64,000 bases of DNA from Azonexus sp. R2A61 (GCF_021401135.1 NZ_JACBFO010000006.1:1-64000); one strand, 5' to 3'. Positions 1 through 10,065 are shown, counted from the stretch's first letter. Notes: generated by a model from the sequence alone, not told the origin. Made by a program: numbers and translations.

Positions 1-463
1 CCGTCACCGTCGGACGGTCGTCCACCGGCGGCGTCGGCGGCGTCGTCGGTGGCGTCACCGGCGGCGGCACCGACGTGCCGTCGTCAACAATCGTCCCAAC
101 ACCAACGTCCGTCCCGCGCACCGTTCCCGCCGTCAGCGTGAACTTCTCCGGACCTTCATACACCGGGTTCGGCTCGTCCGCCGTCGTCGCTACCGCAACG
201 TAGAACGTCGTCACGCCAGCCGGCACTTCAACCTGACCGCCCACCACCGGCGACCACGTCACACCGTTGTCGAACGTCACCTTCAGGTCCGTCGACAGGT
301 CCGTCCCCAGCGTCGCATCCTGGTCCGTCGGATCAACCGTGTTCCCAAGGTTCAGCGTCACCGTCGTCGAAGCTTCCGACGGATTGCTCAGCGTCACCGT
401 GAACACCGCTTCCTGACCTTCCGCTACCGTCACGTCATTCACCGTCACCGTCGGACGGTCGTC
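1..463 (-). repeat. 441-bp repeat units inside the LapA-like adhesin
   Basis: The 20-base string starting CCGTCACCGTCGGACGG recurs at base 1 and base 442, giving a period of 441 bases (147 codons). It encodes the start of successive extracellular beta-sandwich units (D-R-P-T-V-T-V). Only one full unit is visible before the window edge. Confidence 0.7.
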
Positions 464-1348
464 ATCCGGCGGCGGACCACCCGTGCCATCGTCACGGATC
501 GTCCCCTGACCCGTATCACCCGTCGTTACGCCGGTCGTCGGGCTGGTTACTCCCAGCGTGAAGGTTTCACGGCCTTCATAGACATTGTCCTGGATCGACG
601 GAATCGTCACCGTCACCCCGGTGGCGTTCGCCGGCACCGTGTAGCTGCCGTTCGCATTCGCCGTCAACACATTCCCGAAACTGTCGCGAACCACCATCGT
701 CCCGATGTCGTTCGCTTCGATCGGATTCGCACCACTCGGCGTCACCGTGAAATTCAACTCCACCGGATTTGCCGACGTCGTGCTGAACGTCACATCGAAC
801 ACCAGATCCTGACCTTCCGCCACGTCAGCATCGCCAACCGTGATCTGAATGTCTTCGGGACGCGTGAGCGGCGCGCCCTGAATGGTATCCAGGGGACGCC
901 CGCGATCAGTACCGAACTGATAGGCAAGGGGATCGACCGATTCCACCACACGGAGGAATTCGACAAAGGTGTGGCCTTCGTTGCCACCAGGACCGGCACC
1001 ACCGGCCGCCGGATCCTCGAGAAGATCATCCAGGTTTCCGCCGTCCGTCAACGCACTGGCGATCTTCTGGAAACCTTTTTCATTGGAAGAAACTGCGCTG
1101 TCCGTTGCATCGGGTTTGACCTGAGCAGCAACCTCAGCATCAAGCGTCACCGACTCACGCTGGCCAACCACCATGTCACGCCCATCCGCAAGCTTGAGCA
1201 CGACTTCGGCACCGTTACCGGCAACGACGGTCTCTCCTTCACGAACGGCATCACCGACCTTCAATCGGCGCAAATTACCGGACTGATCCCGTGCGAACGC
1301 TTCTCCGTTGATCGACGAGACTTTGGCAATCACTGCGGCTTGGGCCAT
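1..1348 (-). CDS. LapA-like giant repeat adhesin with N-terminal retention module (partial, continues past base 1)
   Basis: Only the first 449 codons are in the window. The ATG at 1348-1346 is preceded by GGAG about nine bases upstream. Residues 1-110 resemble the retention module of LapA-type biofilm adhesins, which hold the protein in the outer membrane. A linker follows with P-A-A-G-G at residues 113-117, resembling the (T/P)AAG site cut by the periplasmic protease LapG. From about residue 160 there are Calx-beta/immunoglobulin-like units, each opening with D-x-D-V-x-x-A-E-G-Q and separated by Pro-rich linkers. No signal peptide is seen, as expected for a type I secretion substrate. The transporter genes lie just upstream on the same strand. 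The family role is surface attachment and biofilm formation. The number of downstream repeats and the C-terminal secretion signal cannot be seen. Confidence 0.85.
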   Translation of the reverse strand, partial: MAQAAVIAKVSSINGEAFARDQSGNLRRLKVGDAVREGETVVAGNGAEVVLKLADGRDMVVGQRESVTLDAEVAAQVKPDATDSAVSSNEKGFQKIASALTDGGNLDDLLEDPAAGGAGPGGNEGHTFVEFLRVVESVDPLAYQFGTDRGRPLDTIQGAPLTRPEDIQITVGDADVAEGQDLVFDVTFSTTSANPVELNFTVTPSGANPIEANDIGTMVVRDSFGNVLTANANGSYTVPANATGVTVTIPSIQDNVYEGRETFTLGVTSPTTGVTTGDTGQGTIRDDGTGGPPPDDDRPTVTVNDVTVAEGQEAVFTVTLSNPSEASTTVTLNLGNTVDPTDQDATLGTDLSTDLKVTFDNGVTWSPVVGGQVEVPAGVTTFYVAVATTADEPNPVYEGPEKFTLTAGTVRGTDVGVGTIVDDGTSVPPPVTPPTTPPTPPVDDRPTVT

Positions 1349-1438
1349 GACATTACTCCAGACACTGTTAGCGATGTTGCCAGTGTAGGAGTTGTCATTG
1401 GCAGTGGCTATTGCACCAAAGTACAACCCAAGAATTCT

Positions 1439-2050
1439 TTACAATTTCAGGCCGTTGACCCTGAGAGAGAGCTGCAATCGGTCACGCACTTGAAGCTTGT
1501 CGAAGATCGCCGTCAGGTGAGCTTTGACAGTCCGCTCGGTGATAGCCAGCTCGGCGGCAATTTCCTTGTTGCTTTCCCCTGCCGCCACCAGCCTCGCAAC
1601 CCCGACTTCGCGTTCGGAAAGCTGGCTTTTCCAGTCTTCGCCTGGCAGATCTCGAGCCTTGCTCTCCAAAACCCTGGATGTGCTCACCAGCACCTGTTGC
1701 AACAAGGACTGGCCGACCCATAAACCGCCATTGCCCACAACGATTTCAACCTGCCGCAGGACCTCGGGTGCCGCATGCGTGTTGCAGCAGCCAAGCGCTC
1801 CTGCAGTCAGGGACTCGAGCACATTCACTTCCCGCGGCTCATCTGCCAGGACCACCAGTTTTCCAGGCTGAGGCAAGGACGAAATCACCTGCGCCGGAAA
1901 TTCCTCGACACCAAGCCGTAGCCAGTACATGGCATTTACCTGCGGCTCGTCATGCATCGCCTGCTGACGGCTGACCACACCCACCTCCGGAAATGCCTCC
2001 TGCCAGTTGGGCAAAAGACGCATTGCGTCATCAATGATCAGATGTTTCAT
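1439..2050 (-). CDS. LuxR-family regulator with degenerate receiver domain
   Basis: This 203-residue protein has a clear LuxR/FixJ-type helix-turn-helix at about residues 143-200 (LSEREVGVARL, then NKEIAAEL and TVKAHLTAIFDKL). The N-terminal half has the size and beta/alpha pattern of a response-regulator receiver and keeps an acidic pair, D7-D8. The expected phospho-acceptor Asp after the third strand is not evident: the local sequence is M-Y-W-L-R-L-G-V, with Arg45 in the likely position. It is therefore probably phosphorylation-independent. Its ATG shares one base with the lapC-like stop (TGATG), so translation is likely coupled. It sits between the transporter genes and the adhesin on the same strand, so control of the adhesin is a reasonable inference. 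Confidence 0.8.
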   Translation of the reverse strand: MKHLIIDDAMRLLPNWQEAFPEVGVVSRQQAMHDEPQVNAMYWLRLGVEEFPAQVISSLPQPGKLVVLADEPREVNVLESLTAGALGCCNTHAAPEVLRQVEIVVGNGGLWVGQSLLQQVLVSTSRVLESKARDLPGEDWKSQLSEREVGVARLVAAGESNKEIAAELAITERTVKAHLTAIFDKLQVRDRLQLSLRVNGLKL

Positions 2051-3465
2051 CAGCGCTCCGTCAAAGCCACGCTCTTGGCGCGCAGAACAGGTTTAAGCAG
2101 GTAGGAGAGCACACTCTTCTTGCCGGTCAGGATATCCACTTCGGCAATCATCCCGGGGATGATGGGCAAATTGGCATCGCCGAATCCCGACTTGACGGTC
2201 CTGACGCGAACGACGTAGTAGGAATTCCCCTTTTCGTCCATTACCGTATCGGCACTGATGTGCTCGAGCGTTCCTTCCAGGCCGCCGTAAATCGAGAAAT
2301 CGTAGGCAGTGAACTTGACCATCGCAGGCTGCCCGGGACGCAGGAAAGCCACATCGCGGGGCAGGACCCGGGCTTCAACGAGCAGGGTATCTTCCAGCGG
2401 CACGATTTCGATCATGTCCTTGCCCGGCTGAACCACACCGCCAACGGTGTTCACCAGCAGGCGCTGGACCACGCCCTTGACCGGCGACCGGATCGACGAC
2501 TGCTTGACGCGGTCCGACAAGGCCACGCTCCCCTCAGCCAGACTGTTCAACTTGGCCATCGTCTCGGAAAGCTCTTTGCCGGCATCATTGCGAAAACTCA
2601 ACTCGACTTCCTCGATCTTTCGCTGTGCTTCGGCAATTGCGGCCTGCACCCGGACAATCTGGGCACCCGCCATGTCCCGCTCGCCGCGATACCTCGAAAC
2701 ATCGCGCTCCAAACGCAGCAATTCGACTTCGGAAACCGCTCCCGAATTGATCAACGGACGGGTTTGCGTCAATTCCTTGGAAGTCAGCTCATAGCCATGG
2801 GAGGCCTGTTCGCGACGCGCCTGCGCCTCGTTCAGTTCCTGACGGCGCTGGGCGAGTTGCTGCTGTGCGATAGACAGGGTGGCAGCCAGCTCATTGCGTC
2901 GCGCCTCGTAGAACTGCCGTTCCTGCTCAACGGTCTCCGGACTTTCCTTTTCTGCTTCGGGCGGCGGCACGAACGCCTTGCCTTCGGCGATCGCCTTCAA
3001 ACGGGCAGCCCTGGCCAGCAAACTCAAATATTGCGCCCGGCTCTCGTTGACCGAAGACTGAAAGCGCGTTTCATCGATCTTGACCAGCAGTTGATCAGGC
3101 TGGACGACATCGCCTTCGCGAACCAGTATCTCGGAGACCAGACCGCCGTCGATGCTCTGCAGCACCTGCAACTGCTTCGAAGGGATGACCTTTCCTTCCC
3201 CGCGAGTGACTTCATCGAGCCTGGCAATCGCCGCCCACACGATGAAAACCAGAAACACCAGGCCAATGGCGCGCAGCAGGACCTTGGCCCGCAAGGGCTC
3301 CTGGCGAAGCATCGCCAAATCCGCATCGGTCGCAAAGTCGACCGCATCGACGTCTTCACGATTGGGCAATTTTCCGAGCAGGCGCTCGACAAACGGCTTG
3401 TTCCGCAGCGCAAGGGCTTCAAGCCAGGCGTTCAATCGTTTAACCAAGGACATCAGGCGATTCAT
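2050..3465 (-). CDS. lapC: HlyD-family periplasmic adaptor of type I secretion (LapC-like)
   Basis: This 471-residue membrane-fusion protein links the inner-membrane ABC exporter to an outer-membrane TolC-type channel. A short cytoplasmic N-terminus leads to one membrane segment at about residues 62-82. A lipoyl-like strand region follows (GKVIPSK, LQSIDGG, then VREGDVV). Next comes a long Glu/Gln/Arg-rich coiled coil at about residues 150-310, and then the second lipoyl half and a beta-barrel (PVKGVVQ, GGVVQPG). The start ATG overlaps the upstream ABC gene's stop as ATGA, and its own stop overlaps the downstream regulator. Gene order and length fit LapC of LapA-type systems. The symbol is by analogy. 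Confidence 0.9.
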   Translation of the reverse strand: MNRLMSLVKRLNAWLEALALRNKPFVERLLGKLPNREDVDAVDFATDADLAMLRQEPLRAKVLLRAIGLVFLVFIVWAAIARLDEVTRGEGKVIPSKQLQVLQSIDGGLVSEILVREGDVVQPDQLLVKIDETRFQSSVNESRAQYLSLLARAARLKAIAEGKAFVPPPEAEKESPETVEQERQFYEARRNELAATLSIAQQQLAQRRQELNEAQARREQASHGYELTSKELTQTRPLINSGAVSEVELLRLERDVSRYRGERDMAGAQIVRVQAAIAEAQRKIEEVELSFRNDAGKELSETMAKLNSLAEGSVALSDRVKQSSIRSPVKGVVQRLLVNTVGGVVQPGKDMIEIVPLEDTLLVEARVLPRDVAFLRPGQPAMVKFTAYDFSIYGGLEGTLEHISADTVMDEKGNSYYVVRVRTVKSGFGDANLPIIPGMIAEVDILTGKKSVLSYLLKPVLRAKSVALTER

Positions 3466-5630
3466 GCCGCTCTCCCGATCCGTCCGCTTTGCAGCGCCTG
3501 AATGACCTGATCCCGCGGTCCATCGGCCACGACCTTGCCATCATCGACGACGATTACCCGGGTCGCCAGATCGAGCAAACTGTTGCGATGCGTGACGATC
3601 AACACCGTCTTGTGGGCAGCAATGGTCTGCAAGCGCTGCTTGAACTGCTGTTCCGAGGAAAAATCCATCGCACTGGTCGGTTCGTCGAGCAACAGTATGG
3701 GGGGATCCATCAGAAACGCCCGGGCAATCGCCACGCCCTGGCGCTGACCGCCGGACAGGGACTCACCACGCTCGCCGATCATCATGTCGAAGCCGTCCGG
3801 ATGCCGATTGACAAACTCGCTCAAGCCCCCCGCCTCGGCCGCCGCCAGGATTGCCGCGTCGTCGGCATATGGAGCACCGATCGCAATGTTGTCACGCAAG
3901 GTGCCGTAGAACAGGGTGACATCCTGAGGGACATACCCGATATTGCGGCGCAGATCGGCAGGATCCAGTTGCCTGACATCGACACCGTCAATGCTGACGG
4001 CCCCTTCACTGGGCATGTACAAACCCAGCAGCAATTTCTGCAGGGTCGTCTTGCCGCTGCCCACTCGGCCGATGATGACGACCTTCTCGCCCTGGGGAAT
4101 CCTGGCCGTCACCCCTTTCAGGGCCGATACCTGAGTGTTCGGATAGCTGAAATGAACATCCCTGAACTCGATATTGCCGCGCAACTCGGGGCGATGAACG
4201 AAGTTCGCGTCGGCCGGACGCTCGACGGGATTGCGCATGATCTGTTCAAGCGAGGTCAATGCGACCTTGGCATTCTGATACTGCAGCAGCATACCGACCA
4301 TCTGACCGAGCGGCGCCACCGCACGCGAGGACAGCATCGTGCAGGCAATCAAACCGCCCATGCTGAGCATCCCTTCGGCAATCAGGTATACGCCGGCAAC
4401 CACCACGGTAACGTTGACCAGCTGCTGGATTTCGGCAGCACCGTTGGTCGCCGCAGCCGACAGGAAACGGGTCTGATTGTTGACGCGGGCAACGAAAGCC
4501 ACCGATTTTTCCCACTTCGACTGCATGATGCCTTCGGCCCCCTGCGTCTTGATGGTCTCCAGCGCCGACAGGCTCTCGACCAGGGTTGCATTGCGCAAGG
4601 CCCCGGCGCGGTAGGTGGTTTCCGACAATTCGTGCATCTTGTGCTGCAGGATGTAGGCGTAAACGATCACCGTCACGATCGCCAGCAGAACCGGCAGAAC
4701 CAGCGGCCAGGCAATCAAGGCGATGACCAGCACGAAAACCAGTGCAAACGGCAGATCGATGAAGGCCGTCACCGACGCCGAGGTGATGAAATCACGCACC
4801 GACTCGAAAGAGCGCAGGTTGGAGGCAAATGAACCGACGGCGGCCGGACGCGCCTCCATGCGCATGCCCAGCACGCGCTCCATGATCTTGGACGATAGCT
4901 GCATGTCGATCCGCGCGCTGGCGAGGTCGATGAAATACCCGCGCAGCAGGCGCATCACAAAATCGACCCCAATCACGATGACGATCCCCAGCGCGAGAAC
5001 CCACAAGGTCTCCATCGCATGATTGGGCACCACGCGATCGTAAACATTCATCGTGAACAACGGCATGCTGAGCGCCAGCACGTTGATCAGTAAAGCAGCA
5101 CCGAGCACATCCCGATAGACCATCCACTGATCGGCCAGCGCCCCCCAGAACCAGTGACGCAACTTGACATCACCGACCTGCGGCGTCCGTTTGTCGAAAC
5201 GGAAGTGCGGCCGGGAAAAGATGGCGACACCGGTATATCGGGCAAGCAATTGTTCGCGAGGCAGCGTGACCGATCCCTGACCGCTTTCCGGAAAGAGCAC
5301 GCGCGCATTTTCCCGCGCCTCATCCCAGCCGAGCAGGACACAGGCTTCCTCGTCCTTCAGCAGCAACACGGCCGGCAACAGGAGATCGTCGATGCGATCC
5401 AGCGCCCGCTTGCCCAGCTTGGCCGACAGGCCGGCACGCCCCGCTGCACGCCAGAAGAGGGAAGGCGTTAATAGCCCGCGCTCCAGCGGCAGACCGGCCA
5501 CCAGTGCCGCCCGCGTACTGGGGCGGCCGTAAATCCGCGTCAGCTCGACCAGACAGTCGAGCAGCGGATCATGATGCAATAGATCGTCACGGATGCCCGG
5601 GAGGCTCTCCGTCTGGCCGGACGCGCTCAT
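3462..5630 (-). CDS. lapB: Type I secretion ABC transporter, permease plus ATPase (LapB-like)
   Basis: This 722-residue exporter subunit would drive secretion of the adjacent giant adhesin. The N-terminal ~140 residues match the C39-peptidase-like (non-cleaving) domain common in LapB-type transporters. Membrane segments occupy about residues 165-460. The nucleotide-binding domain has Walker A GRVGSGKTT (521-529), a Q-loop at YVPQD, signature LSGGQ (625-629) and Walker B ILLLDE (645-650). The TGA overlaps the next gene's ATG by four bases. An AAGGAAG ribosome site precedes the ATG at 5630. There is no TolC-type gene nearby, so the outer-membrane channel must be encoded elsewhere. Confidence 0.92.
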   Translation of the reverse strand: MSASGQTESLPGIRDDLLHHDPLLDCLVELTRIYGRPSTRAALVAGLPLERGLLTPSLFWRAAGRAGLSAKLGKRALDRIDDLLLPAVLLLKDEEACVLLGWDEARENARVLFPESGQGSVTLPREQLLARYTGVAIFSRPHFRFDKRTPQVGDVKLRHWFWGALADQWMVYRDVLGAALLINVLALSMPLFTMNVYDRVVPNHAMETLWVLALGIVIVIGVDFVMRLLRGYFIDLASARIDMQLSSKIMERVLGMRMEARPAAVGSFASNLRSFESVRDFITSASVTAFIDLPFALVFVLVIALIAWPLVLPVLLAIVTVIVYAYILQHKMHELSETTYRAGALRNATLVESLSALETIKTQGAEGIMQSKWEKSVAFVARVNNQTRFLSAAATNGAAEIQQLVNVTVVVAGVYLIAEGMLSMGGLIACTMLSSRAVAPLGQMVGMLLQYQNAKVALTSLEQIMRNPVERPADANFVHRPELRGNIEFRDVHFSYPNTQVSALKGVTARIPQGEKVVIIGRVGSGKTTLQKLLLGLYMPSEGAVSIDGVDVRQLDPADLRRNIGYVPQDVTLFYGTLRDNIAIGAPYADDAAILAAAEAGGLSEFVNRHPDGFDMMIGERGESLSGGQRQGVAIARAFLMDPPILLLDEPTSAMDFSSEQQFKQRLQTIAAHKTVLIVTHRNSLLDLATRVIVVDDGKVVADGPRDQVIQALQSGRIGRAA

Positions 5631-5663
5631 CGACTTCCTTCTTCCCTGAATGAGTTTTCTTTG

Positions 5664-5669
5664 ATTCTA
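5664..5669 (-). promoter_or_regulatory. Candidate -10 element for the lapB-lapC-luxR operon
   Basis: The 96-base gap between the phosphofructokinase stop and lapB carries TAGAAT on the minus strand, about 34 bases before the ATG. No convincing -35 sits at 16-18 bases. It suggests the secretion operon may start on its own rather than only by read-through, but this is weak evidence. Confidence 0.3.
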
Positions 5670-5726
5670 ACGTCGGTTTCGTGGGGATATCGCAAAAAAA
5701 TGCAAAGAAGCTTGCCCCAACTGCAT

Positions 5727-6980
5727 TTACAGCCCGTAGGGCGGCAGTTTCCGGGCGACGCGCTGAGCGCGTAAACGCACATAATCCGGCAAACCGCGAA
5801 CGAAGGGCGGCGGGTCTTCGCCCTCGATCAACGGCAACAGGTAGTCCCGACACGACTGGGTAATATGAAACCCGTCGGCCGCAATGAAATCGGCCGGCAT
5901 CCGCCGTTCAACGTTGGCGACGGCAGACAGTGGAACCTCTCCGATTTCCCATCGATAGGGGCGATCCGACACCCTGAGGATGATCGGCAGCACCCTGGTT
6001 TTTCCCTGAAAAGCCAGGTCGACCGCAGCCGCCCCCAGGGCATATGCCTGCTCGACATCGGTGCGCGAGGCCAGATGTCGGGCGGCCCGCTGCAGATAAT
6101 CGGCCAGCGCCAGGTGATGCTTGTAGCCCAGATGGCTCTCGATCAAATCGGCCAGATAGCGTCCGACGGACCCCGGCCGGGTATTGTCGGCGCTGTCGAT
6201 ACGGCATCCCCCGCCATCGCACATGCCTTCGGCAGCACAGATCGCACAATATCCATGGCGCTCGACGCACGCCCGGACCCGGGCCAGAAAACGCCCGGCA
6301 TCGAAAGGGACCTCCGGGAACAGCAGGATATGCGGAGGATCGCCATCCCGCTCACTGGCCAGACCGGCTGCGGCAGCAATCCAGCCGGCGTGACGGCCCA
6401 TCGCCTCAAGGATGAAGACACGGGTCGAACTACGTGCCATCGATGCCACGTCCAGGCCGGCCTCGCGCATCGAAGTCGCCACGTATTTCGCTACCGAACC
6501 GAAACCCGGGCAGGTATCGGTCAAGGCCAGATCGTTATCGACCGTCTTCGGAATGCCGATCACCTGCAACGGATAACCCAGCGCTTCCATGATTTGCGAC
6601 AGATGCAGCGCGGCCCCCATCGTGCCATCGCCACCGTTGAAGAAAAAATAGCCGATATCGTGCGCCCGGAAAACCTCGACCAAGCGCTCATAATCCGCCC
6701 GATGCGTCGCCAGCGGACCCAGGCGGTAGCGACTGGAGCCGAAGGCACCGCCGGGGGCATAGCGCAGCCGGGCAATATCCTCGTCGGATTCGAGACTCGT
6801 ATCGATCAAATCTTCGGTCAGGGCCCCGATGATGCCATCGTGGCCGGCAAACACCTTGCCGAAGCGATCCGGAGACTCGAAATGCAAACGGCGTGCAGCC
6901 TCGATCAGGCCGCACGCCGTTGCGTTGATGACGGCGGTGACGCCTCCCGATTGCGCGTAGAGGGCGTTCCTTGCCGTCAC
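5727..6980 (-). CDS. pfp: 6-phosphofructokinase of the PPi-dependent-like clade
   Basis: This 417-residue enzyme of the phosphofructokinase superfamily phosphorylates fructose 6-phosphate in glycolysis. The N-terminus AQSGGVTAVINA and the PKTVDND motif (residues 144-150, with Lys145) are typical of pyrophosphate-using forms. MGRHAGW provides part of the sugar-phosphate site. The donor loop reads NGGDGT (115-120), closer to the Gly found in ATP enzymes than to the acidic or bulky variants usual in PPi enzymes, so the phosphate donor is uncertain. It starts four bases after adk and lies in the same transcription run. The name follows the closest family type rather than any proof of donor. Confidence 0.85.
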   Translation of the reverse strand: MTARNALYAQSGGVTAVINATACGLIEAARRLHFESPDRFGKVFAGHDGIIGALTEDLIDTSLESDEDIARLRYAPGGAFGSSRYRLGPLATHRADYERLVEVFRAHDIGYFFFNGGDGTMGAALHLSQIMEALGYPLQVIGIPKTVDNDLALTDTCPGFGSVAKYVATSMREAGLDVASMARSSTRVFILEAMGRHAGWIAAAAGLASERDGDPPHILLFPEVPFDAGRFLARVRACVERHGYCAICAAEGMCDGGGCRIDSADNTRPGSVGRYLADLIESHLGYKHHLALADYLQRAARHLASRTDVEQAYALGAAAVDLAFQGKTRVLPIILRVSDRPYRWEIGEVPLSAVANVERRMPADFIAADGFHITQSCRDYLLPLIEGEDPPPFVRGLPDYVRLRAQRVARKLPPYGL

Positions 6981-6984
6981 GCGT

Positions 6985-7719
<735 letters not shown>

Positions 7720-7723
7720 TTAT

Positions 7724-8497
7724 TCAGGCATGGTCAAACAGTTTGCGCACCCGCTCGGCATCCTCGGGCGTATCCACGCCGGGCGCCGGCGCAGCGTCGA
7801 TCAGGGCAACGCTGATCCGGTAACCGTGCCACAGGGCGCGCAGTTGTTCGAGCGCTTCGAAGTGTTCGGTCGGTGCCACGGTCAACCCGGCGTAAGCCTG
7901 CAAAAAGCCGGCCCGATAGGCGTACAGACCGACATGCCGCAGTGCCGGAAAACCGGTCGGCAGCGTCGCCATGCCACCGTCGCGGGCAAAATGGTCACGT
8001 GCATAGGGAATCGGCGCGCGGGAAAAATACACCGCATCGCCATCCGCCCGACAAACCACCTTGACGACATTCGGGTTGAAAAAATCGCTCGCCTCGACAA
8101 TCGGATGCGCCACCGTGGCGATATCCGCACCGCTGCTCGCCAGTTGCCGCGCGGTCTGCGCGATTACCGCCGGCTCGATCAGCGGTTCGTCACCCTGAAC
8201 GTTGACGACGATCGCATCCCGCCCCCAGCCGCGTTGCGCCACGACTTCGGCCAGGCGATCGGTACCGGTCGAATGATCGCTGCGCGTCATCAATGCAGCG
8301 ACTTCATGCGCCTCGCAAACGGCGCGAACCTCCGGGTGATCGGTGGCCACCCAGACCTCGGCGGCACCGGACAGCCGGGCACGCTCGGCAACCCGCACCA
8401 CCATCGGCTTGCCGCCGAGATCGAGCAGGGGTTTTCCGGGCAACCGGGTCGACGCGAAGCGCGCCGGGATGACGACCTTGAAATCCGGGCCGCTCAC
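7724..8497 (-). CDS. kdsB: 3-deoxy-manno-octulosonate cytidylyltransferase (CMP-KDO synthetase)
   Basis: This 257-residue enzyme activates KDO with CTP for lipopolysaccharide inner-core synthesis. The N-terminus [17 protein letters not shown] is the diagnostic nucleotide-binding signature. NVQGDEPLI provides the metal/substrate motif, and PDSD-type variation is absent. The start is GTG at 8497, overlapping the TGA of the upstream Trm112-like gene in a GTGA arrangement. It shares an operon with lpxK, another lipid A gene. Confidence 0.96.
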   Translation of the reverse strand: MSGPDFKVVIPARFASTRLPGKPLLDLGGKPMVVRVAERARLSGAAEVWVATDHPEVRAVCEAHEVAALMTRSDHSTGTDRLAEVVAQRGWGRDAIVVNVQGDEPLIEPAVIAQTARQLASSGADIATVAHPIVEASDFFNPNVVKVVCRADGDAVYFSRAPIPYARDHFARDGGMATLPTGFPALRHVGLYAYRAGFLQAYAGLTVAPTEHFEALEQLRALWHGYRISVALIDAAPAPGVDTPEDAERVRKLFDHA

Positions 8498-8670
8498 GCT
8501 TCTTCAGGGCCCAGCGGACGAGCTTCGTCCTCAAGCATCACCGGGATGTCGTCGCGAATCGGAAAAGCCAGCTTGCAGGGCTTGCAAACCAGTTCCTGTT
8601 CGTTCTTGCGATGGTCGAGCGGCCCCTTGCAAATGGGGCAGACGAGGATTTCAAGCAGCCTGGCGTCCAA
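8494..8670 (-). CDS. Trm112/UPF0434-family small zinc-binding protein
   Basis: This 58-residue protein is too short for most ORF filters. It reads [15 protein letters not shown] from a TTG start at 8670, which overlaps the end of lpxK by 20 bases. It carries two cysteine pairs (C11-x-x-C14 and a C-K-P-C pair) and an I-P-V-M-L motif, as in YcaR/Trm112-like proteins. These usually sit between lpxK and kdsB, as here. In other organisms Trm112 proteins activate methyltransferases; the role of the bacterial form is less clear. Its end overlaps the kdsB GTG, so translation is probably coupled. Confidence 0.9.
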   Translation of the reverse strand: MDARLLEILVCPICKGPLDHRKNEQELVCKPCKLAFPIRDDIPVMLEDEARPLGPEEA

Positions 8671-9655
8671 GGCATTTCTCCGTTATCAGATCGATCAGGG
8701 CCGGCGACAGCTCGGCGTCGACGGGCAGCACCCAGGCTTCGCCGGTGCACAATCCCGCGCATTTTACTGCATCCTTCTCGGTCATCAGCAGCACCGCTTG
8801 CGGACCGAACGCCAGATCACCGGCCACATAGGCGTGATGATCCGGAAAAGGATGTTCGACGAAACGCAAACCCAAGCCGGCCAAGGTCCGGAAGAAACGC
8901 CCCGGATCGCCGATGCCGGCCAGCGCATGCAGGGAGCGTCCGGCCAGATCGTCGGCAGCGCAGGTAACATCGGGATCGTCGAGGCGACGGAAAGCCCCGG
9001 GGCGCAGCTGCATCGTGAAATGCGGCCTTCCCTTGGCCAGCGTCGAGGCATCGAAATCGTTGCCGATCACCGCGTCGACCGCAGCAAGACGCGCCAGCGG
9101 TTCGCGCAACGGACCGAAAGGCAGGCAGTGCCCATTCCCGGCACCGCGTCGGTCAAAAACCGCCAGTTCGATGTCGCGGGCCAGCCGATAGTGCTGCAAG
9201 CCATCGTCGCAAAGCAGGACATCGACGTCGGCATGCGCCGCCAGCAAGGCCCGGCCGGCAGCCACCCGGTCACGGCACACCCAGACCGGCACGCCGCTGC
9301 GGGATGCCAGCAAAATCGGCTCGTCGCCGACGTCGACCGCAAGCGCACCGGGCAAAACCGCGCGCGGCGCCGTTGCCTTTCCGCCATAGCCGCGACTGAC
9401 GATGCCGGGCCGCCAGCCGCGCTGACGCAGCGCTTGTGCCAAGCACAGGGTGAGCGGCGTTTTTCCTGCGCCGCCGGCCACCAGATTGCCGACGACGATC
9501 ACCGGCACCGGCAAACGCGTCCGGGCCAGATAGCGTCGACGAATCGCGGCCAGCGTGCGGAACAGCAGCGACAGCGGCCACAGCAGCGGCGACAAAAGCC
9601 ACAACGCCGGCGTCAGCCGGCGTTGGAAAATCTGCCGCTGCAACCAGACGATCAC
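8651..9655 (-). CDS. lpxK: Tetraacyldisaccharide 4'-kinase (lipid A synthesis)
   Basis: This 334-residue inner-membrane kinase adds the 4'-phosphate in lipid A biosynthesis. It has a hydrophobic N-terminal anchor at about residues 17-38 and a P-loop within [12 protein letters not shown] (56-67). It continues with SRGYGG, DDGLQH and the LMTEKDAVK motif typical of LpxK. The start is GTG at 9655 and overlaps the exbD stop by four bases (GTGA). The 3' end overlaps the small Trm112-like gene. The position between exbBD-type genes and kdsB is a common proteobacterial arrangement. Confidence 0.96.
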   Translation of the reverse strand: MIVWLQRQIFQRRLTPALWLLSPLLWPLSLLFRTLAAIRRRYLARTRLPVPVIVVGNLVAGGAGKTPLTLCLAQALRQRGWRPGIVSRGYGGKATAPRAVLPGALAVDVGDEPILLASRSGVPVWVCRDRVAAGRALLAAHADVDVLLCDDGLQHYRLARDIELAVFDRRGAGNGHCLPFGPLREPLARLAAVDAVIGNDFDASTLAKGRPHFTMQLRPGAFRRLDDPDVTCAADDLAGRSLHALAGIGDPGRFFRTLAGLGLRFVEHPFPDHHAYVAGDLAFGPQAVLLMTEKDAVKCAGLCTGEAWVLPVDAELSPALIDLITEKCLGRQAA

Positions 9656-10065
9656 TGCGTGGTCTGCGTCGCGAAGGAAATGTGCGGATAACCGGCCGCT
9701 TGCGCCGCCTGCATCACATCGACAACCCGCTGATGGGTCGCCTTGGCGTCCGCGTTGATGACGATCACCGGATCGGCACGGCCGCCGGCAGCACGACGCA
9801 GGGCATCGGAAATCGCCGCCACCTCGCCGCCGGGCAGCGGCGACTTGTTGATCAGGATCTGGCCGCTGGCGGTGACCGCAACGTCGATCTCGTTCGGCTG
9901 CTCGTTCTGCTGCGAAGCATCGGCGGTCGGCAGGTTGATCTCGAGCCCGGCAAACTTCGAATAGGTCGTGGTCAGCATCAGGAAGATGATGATCACCAGC
10001 AGCACGTCGATCATCGGAATCAGGTTGATCTCCGGCTCTTCGCGCCCTTGACGCTGGAACTTCAT
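9652..10065 (-). CDS. exbD: ExbD/TolR-family biopolymer transport protein
   Basis: This 137-residue protein has one membrane span at about residues 16-38. It carries the conserved Asp of the proton path in the motif N-L-I-P-M-I-D-V-L-L. A periplasmic domain follows. ExbD-type proteins pair with ExbB to harness the proton motive force, for TonB or for envelope maintenance. It begins four bases after the exbB-like stop and is coupled to lpxK. In this genomic setting (next to lpxK) the pair is often called ExbBD although no tonB gene is adjacent; a Tol-like role is possible. Confidence 0.9.
   Translation of the reverse strand: MKFQRQGREEPEINLIPMIDVLLVIIIFLMLTTTYSKFAGLEINLPTADASQQNEQPNEIDVAVTASGQILINKSPLPGGEVAAISDALRRAAGGRADPVIVINADAKATHQRVVDVMQAAQAAGYPHISFATQTTQ

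Noticed and set aside
5210-5630. Active C39 peptidase domain at the LapB-like N-terminus
   Set aside because: The domain lacks the expected catalytic Cys-His arrangement and the substrate has no double-glycine leader, so it is read as the non-cleaving C39-like domain.
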